A DNA stretch of 16,712 bases from Lachnospiraceae bacterium UBA4292 (GTDB lineage Bacteria; Bacillota; Clostridia; Lachnospirales; Lachnospiraceae): positions 7,062-23,773 of the forward strand of contig DGVE01000094.1 in assembly GCA_002395865.1 (NCBI GenBank). Direction: 5' to 3'. The notes beneath the pieces were generated by a model. It did not search any database and was not told where the DNA came from. It saw only the letters and a program-made list of their open reading frames with translations. This document shows positions 1-7,082 of this stretch, one piece after another. The translations under genes were made by a program, and so were the position numbers. Each line of letters begins with the position of its first letter. The first letter of the stretch is position 1.

Positions 1-80
1 ACCTGGTGCTGACGATGGGATGCGGGGATATCAATATGCTGAATGCACAGATCCACCGGCATGAGTACCCGGAGAACTGA
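1..80 (+). CDS. murC: C-terminal end of a probable UDP-N-acetylmuramate--L-alanine ligase (partial)
   Basis: Only the last 25 codons are inside the window, read in the frame of codons starting at base 3 and ending at the TGA at 78-80. The visible tail contains LVLTMGCGDINMLNAQI. The pattern 'vlTMGaGDi' is typical of the extreme C terminus of MurC, the cytoplasmic ligase that adds L-Ala to UDP-MurNAc. A MurC upstream of alr fits the several peptidoglycan genes in this window. The rest of the protein lies outside, so the call rests on one short motif. Another Mur ligase or an unrelated protein is possible. Confidence 0.55.
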   Translation, partial: LVLTMGCGDINMLNAQIHRHEYPEN

Positions 81-118
81 AATCCCGGGGAGCGGTCAGG
101 CAGGAGACCGGTGCGGGT

Positions 119-1294
119 ATGAAAGGAAATGAACGGAACAGCATGAGGCCAAGAAATATCCGGATTATCGACGCGGATGCAATCCGGCAGAATATGGTGC
201 TGCTGCGCGGAGCGGTTCCCCGCAGCGCAGAAATTATGGCAGTGGTGAAGGCGGACGGCTACGGCCATGGTGCTTCGCATGTGGCTGCGGCGATCAAGGA
301 CCTGGTGTGGGGCTTTGCGGTGGCCACCGCGGAGGAAGCCTTTTCTCTTCGGGATGAGGGGATCACGGCTCCCATACTGATTCTCGGTTTTACCGATGAG
401 AGCGATTTCCCCCGCTGTATAAAGGAGAAGATAAGACTCACGGTGTACGAGCCGCAGGCTGCTCAGAGGCTCTCTGCCGCGGCGGTAAGATACAGGGAGG
501 AGTTCGGCGAGGGCGAGGCCATTGCCCACATAAAGCTCGACACCGGCATGGGAAGGATCGGTTTTCTGGCCTATGACGGGTTCTTCGAGGAGAGTCTGGC
601 GCAGATATGCTCTGCCTGCAAACTCCCGGGCATCAGGTACGAGGGAATATTCACGCATTTCGCGACTGCGGACGATGTGGTGAAGACCTTCGCGAACCTG
701 CAGCACAACCGCTTTCTGAAGATGTGTGACGCGCTTTCGGACAGGGGCGTGAATTTCGAGATAAAGCACTGCTGCAATTCCGCTGCGGTCATCGACAGGC
801 CCGGCTGGGCCGCGGACATGGTGAGGCTCGGAATATCGATGTACGGGCTCTATCCGTCCGAGTATGTGGACAGGCTGGCGGTATGCCTGCACCCGGCCAT
901 GACGTTAAGGAGCCGCATAATCCACATCAAGGAGCTGCCGGCGGGGATACCGATAAGCTACGGCTCCACCTTTGTGACCGGAAGACCGACGAGAGTCGCG
1001 ACCATAAGCGCGGGCTATGCGGACGGGTACCCGAGGATGCTCTCGGGCAAGGCGGAGGTGCTCGTGGGCGGAAGGCGCGCGAGGATACTCGGCCGCATCT
1101 GCATGGATCAGATGATGATAGATGTCACCGGTCTGGAGGCCGTCGAGGGGGATACGGTGACGCTCCTCGGACGTGACACAGACGAGAGGATAAGCGCGGA
1201 GGAACTCGGAAATATCTCCGGAAGGTTCAATTATGAGCTCGTCTGCGACGTTTCGAAGCGTGTTGTGCGAATTTATAAGGGCGGGGACGCTTGA
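119..1294 (+). CDS. alr: Alanine racemase
   Basis: PLP-dependent fold-type III racemase of 391 residues that interconverts L-Ala and D-Ala in the cytoplasm, supplying D-Ala for peptidoglycan. Visible: the PLP-binding lysine in AVVKADGYGHG (K44), KLDTGMGRIGF (139-149), THFATAD (179-185), SAGYADGYPR (297-306), the second catalytic base Tyr in ISYGSTF (Y281), substrate-contact CMDQMMIDV (328-336) and the usual terminal RVVRIY. The start at 119 has AGGAGA at 102-107; an ATG at 143 (MRPRNIRI) would give a more typical N terminus, so the start may be 8 codons later. The gene lies 38 bases after the probable murC end. ddl and murF downstream use its product. Function is secure. Confidence 0.97.
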   Translation: MKGNERNSMRPRNIRIIDADAIRQNMVLLRGAVPRSAEIMAVVKADGYGHGASHVAAAIKDLVWGFAVATAEEAFSLRDEGITAPILILGFTDESDFPRCIKEKIRLTVYEPQAAQRLSAAAVRYREEFGEGEAIAHIKLDTGMGRIGFLAYDGFFEESLAQICSACKLPGIRYEGIFTHFATADDVVKTFANLQHNRFLKMCDALSDRGVNFEIKHCCNSAAVIDRPGWAADMVRLGISMYGLYPSEYVDRLAVCLHPAMTLRSRIIHIKELPAGIPISYGSTFVTGRPTRVATISAGYADGYPRMLSGKAEVLVGGRRARILGRICMDQMMIDVTGLEAVEGDTVTLLGRDTDERISAEELGNISGRFNYELVCDVSKRVVRIYKGGDA

Positions 1295-1319
1295 CGGAAG
1301 GGCGCTTCGGTGCTAAAAT
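1291..1319 (+). promoter_or_regulatory. Sigma-A-type promoter for yebC
   Basis: TTGACG at 1291-1296, a 17-base spacer, and TAAAAT at 1314-1319. The -35 box overlaps the alr stop codon (1292-1294). The predicted start near 1326 gives a leader of about 27 bases containing the yebC ribosome binding site. The match to consensus is close, but no transcript data are available. Confidence 0.75.
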
Positions 1320-1352
1320 CACCCGGATTCTATATTTTAACAGGAGAAAGCT

Positions 1353-2081
1353 ATGTCAGGACATAACAAATTTTCAAACATCAAGCACAAGAAGGAAAAG
1401 AACGACGCTGCAAAGGGTAAGGTATTCACCAGACTCGGCCGTGAGATCGCGGTAGCGGTCAAGGAGGGCGGCGCAGATCCGAACAACAACGGCAAGCTCC
1501 GCGATATCATCGCCAAGGCGAAGGCTCAGAACATGCCCAACGATACCATTGACCGCAGCATCAAGAAGGCTGCGGGCGATACTGATGCGGCCAACTACGA
1601 GTCCATCACATATGAGGGATACGGCCCGAAGGGCATCGCCATCATCGTCGAGACCCTCACGGACAACAGAAACCGCACGGCTTCGAATGTACGCAACGCG
1701 TTCACAAAGGGCGGCGGCAATGTAGGTACCACAGGCTGCGTATCCTTCATGTTCGACAAAAAGGGACAGATCATCATCGACAAGGAGGAGTGCGACATGG
1801 AGGCCGACGAGCTGATGCTTGCGGCTCTGGATGCGGGCGCAGAGGACTTCTCCGAGGAGGAGGACAGCTTCGAGATCATCACGGATCCGGATTCGTTTGC
1901 GGATGTGTACGATGCTCTTTCTGCGCTGGGTATTCCCATGGCTGACGCGGAGGTGACCATGATCCCCCAGACATGGGTGGAGCTTACCGACGAGAACGAC
2001 CTGAAGATGATGAACAGGATCATCGACATGCTCGATGACGATGACGACGTGCAGAACGTATATCACAACTGGGACGAATAA
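1353..2081 (+). CDS. yebC: YebC/PmpR (TACO1) family protein
   Basis: A full-length 242-residue member of the YebC/TACO1 family. Family knowledge: members have been described as DNA-binding regulators (PmpR) and, more recently, as translation factors that relieve ribosome stalling on proline stretches; the sequence cannot decide between these. Visible: N-terminal SGHNKFSNIKHKKEKNDAAK with following KVFTRLGREI, the central NMPNDTIDRSIKKA, YEGYGPKGIAIIVETLTDNRNRT, the glycine-rich NAFTKGGGNVGTTGCVSFMF, and an acidic C-terminal segment with five Asp in a row near 227-231. AGGAGA at 1342-1347 precedes the ATG. It has its own promoter, and its stop overlaps the next start by one base (TAATG). Confidence 0.96.
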   Translation: MSGHNKFSNIKHKKEKNDAAKGKVFTRLGREIAVAVKEGGADPNNNGKLRDIIAKAKAQNMPNDTIDRSIKKAAGDTDAANYESITYEGYGPKGIAIIVETLTDNRNRTASNVRNAFTKGGGNVGTTGCVSFMFDKKGQIIIDKEECDMEADELMLAALDAGAEDFSEEEDSFEIITDPDSFADVYDALSALGIPMADAEVTMIPQTWVELTDENDLKMMNRIIDMLDDDDDVQNVYHNWDE

Positions 2082-3139
2082 TGCGAGAGAATATCCGCTT
2101 CATGAACGTCCTGAGGATACTGTGCTTCGGGGCGATAATGTATTACCACATATTGATCGAGGCGCAGATGGCCGGCCGTCTGCCCTACGATCCCTCACTC
2201 TATTCAAACAGCAACGTCCACGTCGCAAGCACAGGCGTTGCTATATTTTTCATGCTCTCGGGCATGGGACTCATGCACAGCTTCGAGAAGAGTGACAGGA
2301 TCGATCTGAAAAAGTATTACAGGAAGCGTGTCGTGCGGATAATGATCCCGTACTGGATAGTATCCGTGATTTTTTTCGTGGTCCTTTTCAAGTGTGCCGT
2401 TCCGGACTGGTTTGAGCCGTGGAAGATCATCGCAAACGTATTCGCTCAGGACGGATATCTGTTCACTCTTGGAGCGGGGACATTCTATCTGGGCGCCGGC
2501 GAGTGGTTCATGGGACCTCTCGTCATAATGTATCTGATATTTCCACTGCTTTTTTACGCCATGCGAAAAAAGCCGAAGCTGACCATGAGGGTCGCACTGG
2601 CGATATATATCATCATAGCGTTCTTGTATAACACCGGTCACGGCGGAATGTTCCTCACCGCAGTACACACGAACCTCATCATGAAGGTGTTCGATTTCAT
2701 GGTGGGCATGTACATGGCGATGAACTGGAAGAAGCTGCAGAAGCAGCACTTCCTCATGAGCATCATTGTGATGCTCCTCATGGTGCTGCTGCCGGTGAGA
2801 CTGCCGGTGCCGGAGGCGTTTTTGATAAGCGCCAATGCTTTGGCCATATTTATATTCTTCGCGTGGCTCGAGCCTGTATTCAACAGGTCACAGGTGGTCT
2901 ACGGCATATTCGATATGTGCTGCAGATATTCCTACGAGGTGTATCTCGTCCACCACGGCGTCATCACACTGCTTCTGGGCTCGGACCTGGCGGGGAGGCT
3001 TTTTCCCGCGACGGGTGCGGTGATAGTCGCGCAGATCGTGCTCTCGGTGGTGAGCGGTGTCATCCTCTACTACCTGTCATATACGGTCAACAACCTCACG
3101 AAAAGCGTAAAACAGCTTTCCAAGAGAAGAGCTTCCTGA
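2081..3139 (+). CDS. Acyltransferase-3 family integral membrane protein (OafA/YrhL-like)
   Basis: A 352-residue, strongly hydrophobic protein with about ten predicted membrane helices, of the acyltransferase-3 family that O-acylates surface glycans and other envelope molecules. Visible family features: an N-terminal helix with R12 and H23 (LRILCFGAIMYYHI), the family Arg/His pair near the active site; GVAIFFMLSGMGL (53-64); the Arg-rich cytoplasmic KKYYRKRVVRIMIPYW (77-92); GEWFMGPLVIMYLIFPLL (140-157); and SYEVYLVHHGVI (284-295). The ATG overlaps the yebC stop and has only a weak GGGA site, so translational coupling to yebC is likely. The substrate cannot be told; peptidoglycan, teichoic acid or exopolysaccharide are all possible. 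Confidence 0.88.
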   Translation: MRENIRFMNVLRILCFGAIMYYHILIEAQMAGRLPYDPSLYSNSNVHVASTGVAIFFMLSGMGLMHSFEKSDRIDLKKYYRKRVVRIMIPYWIVSVIFFVVLFKCAVPDWFEPWKIIANVFAQDGYLFTLGAGTFYLGAGEWFMGPLVIMYLIFPLLFYAMRKKPKLTMRVALAIYIIIAFLYNTGHGGMFLTAVHTNLIMKVFDFMVGMYMAMNWKKLQKQHFLMSIIVMLLMVLLPVRLPVPEAFLISANALAIFIFFAWLEPVFNRSQVVYGIFDMCCRYSYEVYLVHHGVITLLLGSDLAGRLFPATGAVIVAQIVLSVVSGVILYYLSYTVNNLTKSVKQLSKRRAS

Positions 3140-3159
3140 AAGGAGGGGCTGCATTTTCT

Positions 3160-3918
3160 ATGAAAAAGCTAATATCATGGAATGTGAACGGAATAAGAAG
3201 CTGCATGGGAAAGGGCTTTTGCGACTTTTTTGCGGCAGCGGATGCGGACGTGTTCTGCCTTCAGGAGACCAAGGTCAGCGAGGGACAGGTGGAGTTTGCG
3301 CCGGATGGGTATAACTGCTATTGGAGCTATGCGGATAAAAAGGGCTACTCAGGCACGGCTGTCTTTTCGAAGGAGGAGCCCGTGGCTGTGACATACGGCA
3401 TGGGAAAGCCCGAGCACGAGGGCGAGGGGCGCATCATCACACTGGAGTTTGAGAAGTGGTATTTCGTGTGCGTCTACACACCGAACTCCAAGAGAGAGCT
3501 CGAGAGGCTCTCATACCGCATGGTATGGGAGGATGATTTCAGGGAGTACCTTCTTTCGCTCAAGGCGAAAAAACCGGTTGTCATGTGCGGAGATCTGAAT
3601 GTGGCGCATGAGGAGATCGACCTGAAGAACCCCTCGTCAAATCACCGCAACGCGGGATTTACCGACGAGGAGAGGCAGAAGATGACCGAGCTGCTCTCGG
3701 CAGGCTTTATCGACACCTTCAGATATTTCTACCCCGACAGGACGGGGGTGTATTCGTGGTGGTCCTACATGTTTAAGGCCAGGGAGAAGAACGCAGGTTG
3801 GCGCATTGATTATTTTATCGCTTCGGATGACTTAAAAGAAAAACTGGCCGGAGCCGCCATCCATTCGGATGTGTACGGTTCCGACCATTGTCCTGTCGAG
3901 CTTACTCTTGATATTTAG
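3160..3918 (+). CDS. exoA: Exodeoxyribonuclease III / AP endonuclease
   Basis: A 252-residue Mg-dependent endonuclease/exonuclease/phosphatase-fold enzyme of the ExoA/Xth family, which cuts DNA 5' of abasic sites in base excision repair. Catalytic landmarks are all present: SWNVNGIRS with N8, LQETK with E36, YTPNS with Y107, CGDLNVAHEEIDLKNP with D145 and N147, WRIDYF with D217, and SDHCPVEL with D242/H243. The start at 3160 is chosen because AAAGGAGGGG (3139-3148) sits just upstream and the protein then begins MKKLISWNVNG as in the family. The same frame is open further upstream, but that part overlaps the acyltransferase and is not coding. The final bases overlap the stop of the convergent antiporter gene. 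Confidence 0.96.
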   Translation: MKKLISWNVNGIRSCMGKGFCDFFAAADADVFCLQETKVSEGQVEFAPDGYNCYWSYADKKGYSGTAVFSKEEPVAVTYGMGKPEHEGEGRIITLEFEKWYFVCVYTPNSKRELERLSYRMVWEDDFREYLLSLKAKKPVVMCGDLNVAHEEIDLKNPSSNHRNAGFTDEERQKMTELLSAGFIDTFRYFYPDRTGVYSWWSYMFKAREKNAGWRIDYFIASDDLKEKLAGAAIHSDVYGSDHCPVELTLDI

Positions 3919-4886
3919 TGGATCAGCTCGCGTGAGAATATGAACGCTGTGTATGCGGCGTAGATGAGAAGCATGGCTATGCCTTCGGGCCGGCCAAGCT
4001 TCTTTTTTGCGATGCAGACGATGTATACGAGCAGCGAAGCCGCAATGAGTATGATTGTGTCTACGATCACATTCGGGCCGACGATGACTGTGGAAATACC
4101 GCTCGAGAGACCCAGAACGAATAGGAAGTTCGCTATGTTAGAGCCGATGCAGTTTCCGAGTGCCAGCTCGAGCTCGCCCTTCTTTGCGGCAACGATGGAT
4201 GTGGCAAGCTCGGGAAGCGAGGTGCCGATAGCTACGATCGACAGACCGATCAGAGTGTCGCTCATGCCGAAGAATTTCGCTATCACCACTGCCTCGTCGA
4301 CTACTAAGTCGCCGCCGAATACAACCGCGGCGGCGCCGACGACGATGATCAGGAAGCTCTTCCACAGGGGCATGTCCTTTGCCTCGTCCTCAGCCGGCTC
4401 CACTGTCTTAAAGCGGCGCGCGTCGATGATCAGCACGATGAGATATACGATGTAGAGGCCGAAGAGAGAAAATCCCGCTACATGGCCGAGCATATTGGTC
4501 GTCTTGCCGAAGAGGAAGTCACTCAGGAGAAGAAGGACGAGACCCTCCACTATAAGAGAGAAGGGGAAGTCACGCTTTAAGACCTTACTTCCGACAGGCA
4601 CGGGGTTGAAAAGGGCGCACAATCCGACGACAACGAGGAGGTTGAAAATATTCGAGCCCACGCAGTTGCCGGCAGAGAGGCCGTCGCTGCCGGTAAGCGC
4701 GGCGGTGATGGACACCGCGGCCTCGGGGGCGCTCGTACCCAGAGCCACTATCGTCAGACCGATGATGAGCGGCGGTATGTGAAGCGTCCTGGCGACCGCG
4801 CAGCAGCCATCGACGAAAAAGTCGGCTCCGTATACCAGAAAAGCGAAGCCCACGATGAGCAGTAGTATCGGTAAAAAGATCTCCAT
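3915..4886 (-). CDS. Calcium/sodium antiporter (CaCA family, YrbG-like)
   Basis: A 323-residue membrane protein with about ten helices and the inverted duplication of the Ca2+/cation antiporter superfamily. Both alpha repeats are intact: GTSAPE (50-55) with GNCVGSN (73-79), and GTSLPE (221-226) with GNCIGSN (244-250); the acidic residues in the two GTSxPE motifs are the expected ion ligands. It probably exchanges Ca2+ for Na+ or H+ at the cytoplasmic membrane. The ATG at 4886 (MEIFLPILLLIVG) matches the usual family N terminus. In-frame GTG at 4961 and ATG at 4952 exist, but the predicted transcript starts near 4960, so they are unlikely. No clear Shine-Dalgarno site precedes 4886, leaving the start somewhat uncertain. 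Monocistronic and convergent with exoA. Confidence 0.92.
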   Translation of the reverse strand: MEIFLPILLLIVGFAFLVYGADFFVDGCCAVARTLHIPPLIIGLTIVALGTSAPEAAVSITAALTGSDGLSAGNCVGSNIFNLLVVVGLCALFNPVPVGSKVLKRDFPFSLIVEGLVLLLLSDFLFGKTTNMLGHVAGFSLFGLYIVYLIVLIIDARRFKTVEPAEDEAKDMPLWKSFLIIVVGAAAVVFGGDLVVDEAVVIAKFFGMSDTLIGLSIVAIGTSLPELATSIVAAKKGELELALGNCIGSNIANFLFVLGLSSGISTVIVGPNVIVDTIILIAASLLVYIVCIAKKKLGRPEGIAMLLIYAAYTAFIFSRELIH

Positions 4887-4895
4887 GATATGAAA

Positions 4896-4932
4896 GCGGG
4901 CGGATGGCTCTCCCGGCTTCGCCCGCAGCCGG
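4896..4932 (-). promoter_or_regulatory. Structured leader before the antiporter gene (possible pseudoknot or alternative hairpins)
   Basis: On the minus strand, CCGGCT (4932-4927) pairs with AGCCGG (4918-4913). GCGGGCG (4926-4920), inside that hairpin's loop, pairs with CGCCCGC (4902-4896), which ends 9 bases before the ATG. The two stems interleave, so they form either an H-type pseudoknot or two mutually exclusive hairpins. The pairings are seen directly; any regulatory role is inference. If translation began at 4952 this would be coding sequence. Confidence 0.35.
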
Positions 4933-4966
4933 CCGGAAGATAATGCATACATAAAAACCACGTCCT

Positions 4967-4995
4967 ATCTTAAAACCAATGCGCAGTTTTGTCAA
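4967..4995 (-). promoter_or_regulatory. Sigma-A-type promoter for the antiporter gene
   Basis: Read on the minus strand, a perfect TTGACA (4995-4990), a 17-base spacer, and TAAGAT (4972-4967). Transcription is predicted to begin near 4960, leaving a leader of about 74 bases before the ATG at 4886. It is back to back with the ispE promoter. Confidence 0.7.
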
Positions 4996-5020
4996 GCGCA
5001 CGCTCCCACAGAATTTGGAC

Positions 5021-5048
5021 TTGAAAAGAGCGCTAAGTTGTGTATAAT
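5021..5048 (+). promoter_or_regulatory. Sigma-A-type promoter for the ispE-gntR-DUF1934-murG operon
   Basis: TTGAAA at 5021-5026, a 16-base spacer, and a perfect TATAAT at 5043-5048. Transcription would begin near 5055, about 29 bases before the ispE ATG. It is divergent from the antiporter promoter, with about 26 bases between the two -35 boxes. Confidence 0.75.
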
Positions 5049-5083
5049 AATGTATGAAATAAAGTACACGGAGCTGGGACACC

Positions 5084-5965
5084 ATGAACAGTACAGATGA
5101 ACTGACGGTCATGGCCGCGGCGAAGATCAATCTCGCCCTTGACGTGGTCGGAAGACGGCCGGAAGGGTATCACACTGTGGATATGGTGATGCAGAGCATC
5201 GCCGTGTATGACAGCGTGAGTGTTCGCAAAAAGAATGAGCCGGGCATAGACATCGTCTGCAATGTGCCGGAGCTGGCGGGTGAGGGAAATATCGCCGTAA
5301 AGGCCGCGAGGCGGATGTGCGATATGTATTCCATCGGCGGCGGAATGACCATTACGATAGAAAAAAGGATACCCATGGCCGCGGGGCTCGCGGGCGGGAG
5401 CACGGATGCGGCTGCTGTGATAGTGGCCGTGAACAGTCTGTACGGGCTGGGGCTTACGGACAAGGAGCTTCGGGACGTAGGCGTTAAGGTGGGTGCCGAC
5501 GTGCCCTTCTGTCTTATGGGAGGAGCCGCAAGGGCGCAGGGCATAGGCGAGGTGCTCACATCGCTTAAGACCTGCGACTGCACCGTGGTGATAGCTAAGC
5601 CGCCGGTTGCCGTATCCACGAAGGCAGTCTACGAGGCCGTGGATGCGGGGAATTATCCGCATCCGGATGTGGACGCGGTATGCGGGTCGCTTGAGGCAGG
5701 AGATATCAGGCGGGTCGCGGCGCTTATGGAGAACAGTCTGGAGGCCGTGACGGGTCAGATGTACCCGGCTATCGGCGCCCTGGAGGATATTTTAAGGGAA
5801 AACGGCGCCGCAGGCGCCATGATGAGCGGAAGCGGGCCGACCGTTTTCGGGCTTTTTGAGGATGAAAGGGATGCGCAGCGCGCGGCAGAGGAACTTAAGG
5901 CTTCGGGCCTTTGCTCGGATGTTGCGGTGACAGGTTTTTGCAGGGGTAATCATTATGCAGGATGA
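5084..5965 (+). CDS. ispE: 4-diphosphocytidyl-2-C-methyl-D-erythritol kinase
   Basis: A 293-residue GHMP-family kinase that phosphorylates CDP-ME in the MEP pathway to isopentenyl diphosphate, the source of undecaprenyl phosphate for wall synthesis. Visible: catalytic-site lysine in AAAKINLALDV (K14), RPEGYHTVDMVMQSI (25-39), the glycine-rich phosphate loop PMAAGLAGGSTDAA (97-110), the catalytic aspartate in GADVPFCLMGG (D139), and GHMP motif 3 as MMSGSGPTVFGLF near the C terminus. GGAG at 5070-5073 precedes the ATG. It is the first gene of an operon and overlaps the GntR-family gene by 11 bases. The length is normal for IspE. Confidence 0.96.
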   Translation: MNSTDELTVMAAAKINLALDVVGRRPEGYHTVDMVMQSIAVYDSVSVRKKNEPGIDIVCNVPELAGEGNIAVKAARRMCDMYSIGGGMTITIEKRIPMAAGLAGGSTDAAAVIVAVNSLYGLGLTDKELRDVGVKVGADVPFCLMGGAARAQGIGEVLTSLKTCDCTVVIAKPPVAVSTKAVYEAVDAGNYPHPDVDAVCGSLEAGDIRRVAALMENSLEAVTGQMYPAIGALEDILRENGAAGAMMSGSGPTVFGLFEDERDAQRAAEELKASGLCSDVAVTGFCRGNHYAG

Positions 5966-6656
5966 GAAGATCGAAGAGTATCTGAAGATAAATATGAGCG
6001 AGTATCTGCCTCTTCGCGATGTGGTGTTCAACACACTTCGCCAGGCGATACTTAAGGGCGAGCTCGAGCCCGGTGAGAGACTCATGGAAGTGAGTCTCGC
6101 GGGCAAGCTGGGAGTCAGCCGAACTCCCGTCAGGGAGGCCATCAGGAAGTTGGAGCTGGAGGGACTGGTCCTCATGATACCCAGACGCGGCGCGGAGGTA
6201 GCGCGTATCTCCGAGAAGAACATGAAGGATGTCCTCGAGGTCAGGGAGGGTCTGGAGAACCTCGCTCTGGAGCTGGCCTGCGAGAGGATAACCACCAACC
6301 AGATGATGGATATCAAGAAGGCTAACGTGAACTTCGAGAACACGCTCTCACAGGGAGATGTGATAGCCATTGCCGAGGCGGACGAGCATTTCCATGAGTT
6401 GATATATGAGGCATGCAACAACGACAAGCTCATCCAGGTCCTGAACAATCTGAAGGAGCAGATGTACCGCTACCGCCTGGAGCATATAAAGGTGTCGAAG
6501 GGCAGGCAGAGGCTCGTCACGGAGCACAAAGCCATCGTGGCCGCGCTTGAGAAGCGGGATCCCGAGGAGGCCAAGCGAGTGATGCATGAGCATCTTCTCA
6601 ATCAGGAGGAGACCGTTCGTATGAATATCGGTAACAGGAAGAGTGGTGTGAAGTGA
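5955..6656 (+). CDS. GntR-family transcriptional regulator, FadR/FCD subfamily
   Basis: A 233-residue two-domain regulator. The N-terminal winged helix (about 16-85) shows PLRDVVFNTLRQAILKGELEPGERL and the recognition region LGVSRTPVREAIRKLELEGLV, both typical of GntR. The C-terminal all-helical FCD ligand domain (about 90-220) carries the usual metal-ligand set: D143 and H147 in ADEHFHELI, H191 in EHKAI, and H213 in MHEHL. FCD domains generally sense small carboxylates or other metabolites; the ligand here is unknown. The start lies within the end of ispE, and the stop overlaps the GTG start of the DUF1934 gene (GTGA), so translation is coupled. It may regulate its own operon, but no operator could be identified. 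Confidence 0.93.
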   Translation: MQDEKIEEYLKINMSEYLPLRDVVFNTLRQAILKGELEPGERLMEVSLAGKLGVSRTPVREAIRKLELEGLVLMIPRRGAEVARISEKNMKDVLEVREGLENLALELACERITTNQMMDIKKANVNFENTLSQGDVIAIAEADEHFHELIYEACNNDKLIQVLNNLKEQMYRYRLEHIKVSKGRQRLVTEHKAIVAALEKRDPEEAKRVMHEHLLNQEETVRMNIGNRKSGVK

Positions 6657-7069
6657 AGAACAGAGTCAGTGTGAGAGTTTACGGGTCGCAGGAGATCGAC
6701 GGCGAGAAGGACAGCCAACAGACCCGTGTTATGGGCGAATACTACGTCAAGGACGGAAGGAGATATGTGCTCTACGGCGAGATGATGGAGGACGGCGGCA
6801 AGGTCCGCACCCTCGTAAAGGAGACCCGCAACGGTATCATCGTCGTGAAAAACGGCTACATCTCCGTCAGGATGAATTTCTGTGAGGGTCTTACGGACAA
6901 CAGCATCTACATAACGCCCATGGGCAAGGTGAATCTTGGCACCACCACGAAGTATATAAACAAGACCGAGAAGGAAAACGGCTTTATCTGGGAGTTCGGT
7001 TACAGCATATACATGGACGGACAGTACGTCGGTGAGAATGTGCTCGGACTCGAGGTGGAGCTCGGATGA
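6653..7069 (+). CDS. DUF1934 family protein (YwiB-like)
   Basis: A 138-residue protein, predicted soluble and mostly beta, resembling the DUF1934/YwiB family, which has a small calycin-like barrel fold and no assigned function. Visible features are an N-terminal strand NRVSVRVYGSQEIDG, a middle segment RYVLYGEMME, TPMGKVNLGTTTKYINKTEKENG and a C-terminal GENVLGLEVELG. It begins with GTG, overlapping the regulator's stop by four bases, with AGGAAGAG just upstream. No signal peptide or membrane helix is seen. Its position between the GntR gene and murG suggests a housekeeping role linked to this operon, but none can be named. Confidence 0.82.
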   Translation: MKNRVSVRVYGSQEIDGEKDSQQTRVMGEYYVKDGRRYVLYGEMMEDGGKVRTLVKETRNGIIVVKNGYISVRMNFCEGLTDNSIYITPMGKVNLGTTTKYINKTEKENGFIWEFGYSIYMDGQYVGENVLGLEVELG

Positions 7070-7082
7070 CGGGGTGGGATAA

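Noticed and set aside
1374..2066. 230-codon antisense reading frame opposite yebC
   Set aside because: A codon-bias shadow of a clearly real gene; no start context and no recognisable protein.
2863..3159. Longer exoA reading frame starting inside the acyltransferase gene
   Set aside because: The upstream part is an off-frame reading of the acyltransferase; the family N terminus and the strong binding site fix the start at 3160.
4887..4961. Upstream GTG (4961) or ATG (4952) as the antiporter start
   Set aside because: The predicted transcript begins near 4960, so these would be leaderless or absent from the mRNA; the family N terminus fits 4886. Weak AGGA before 4952 keeps a little doubt.
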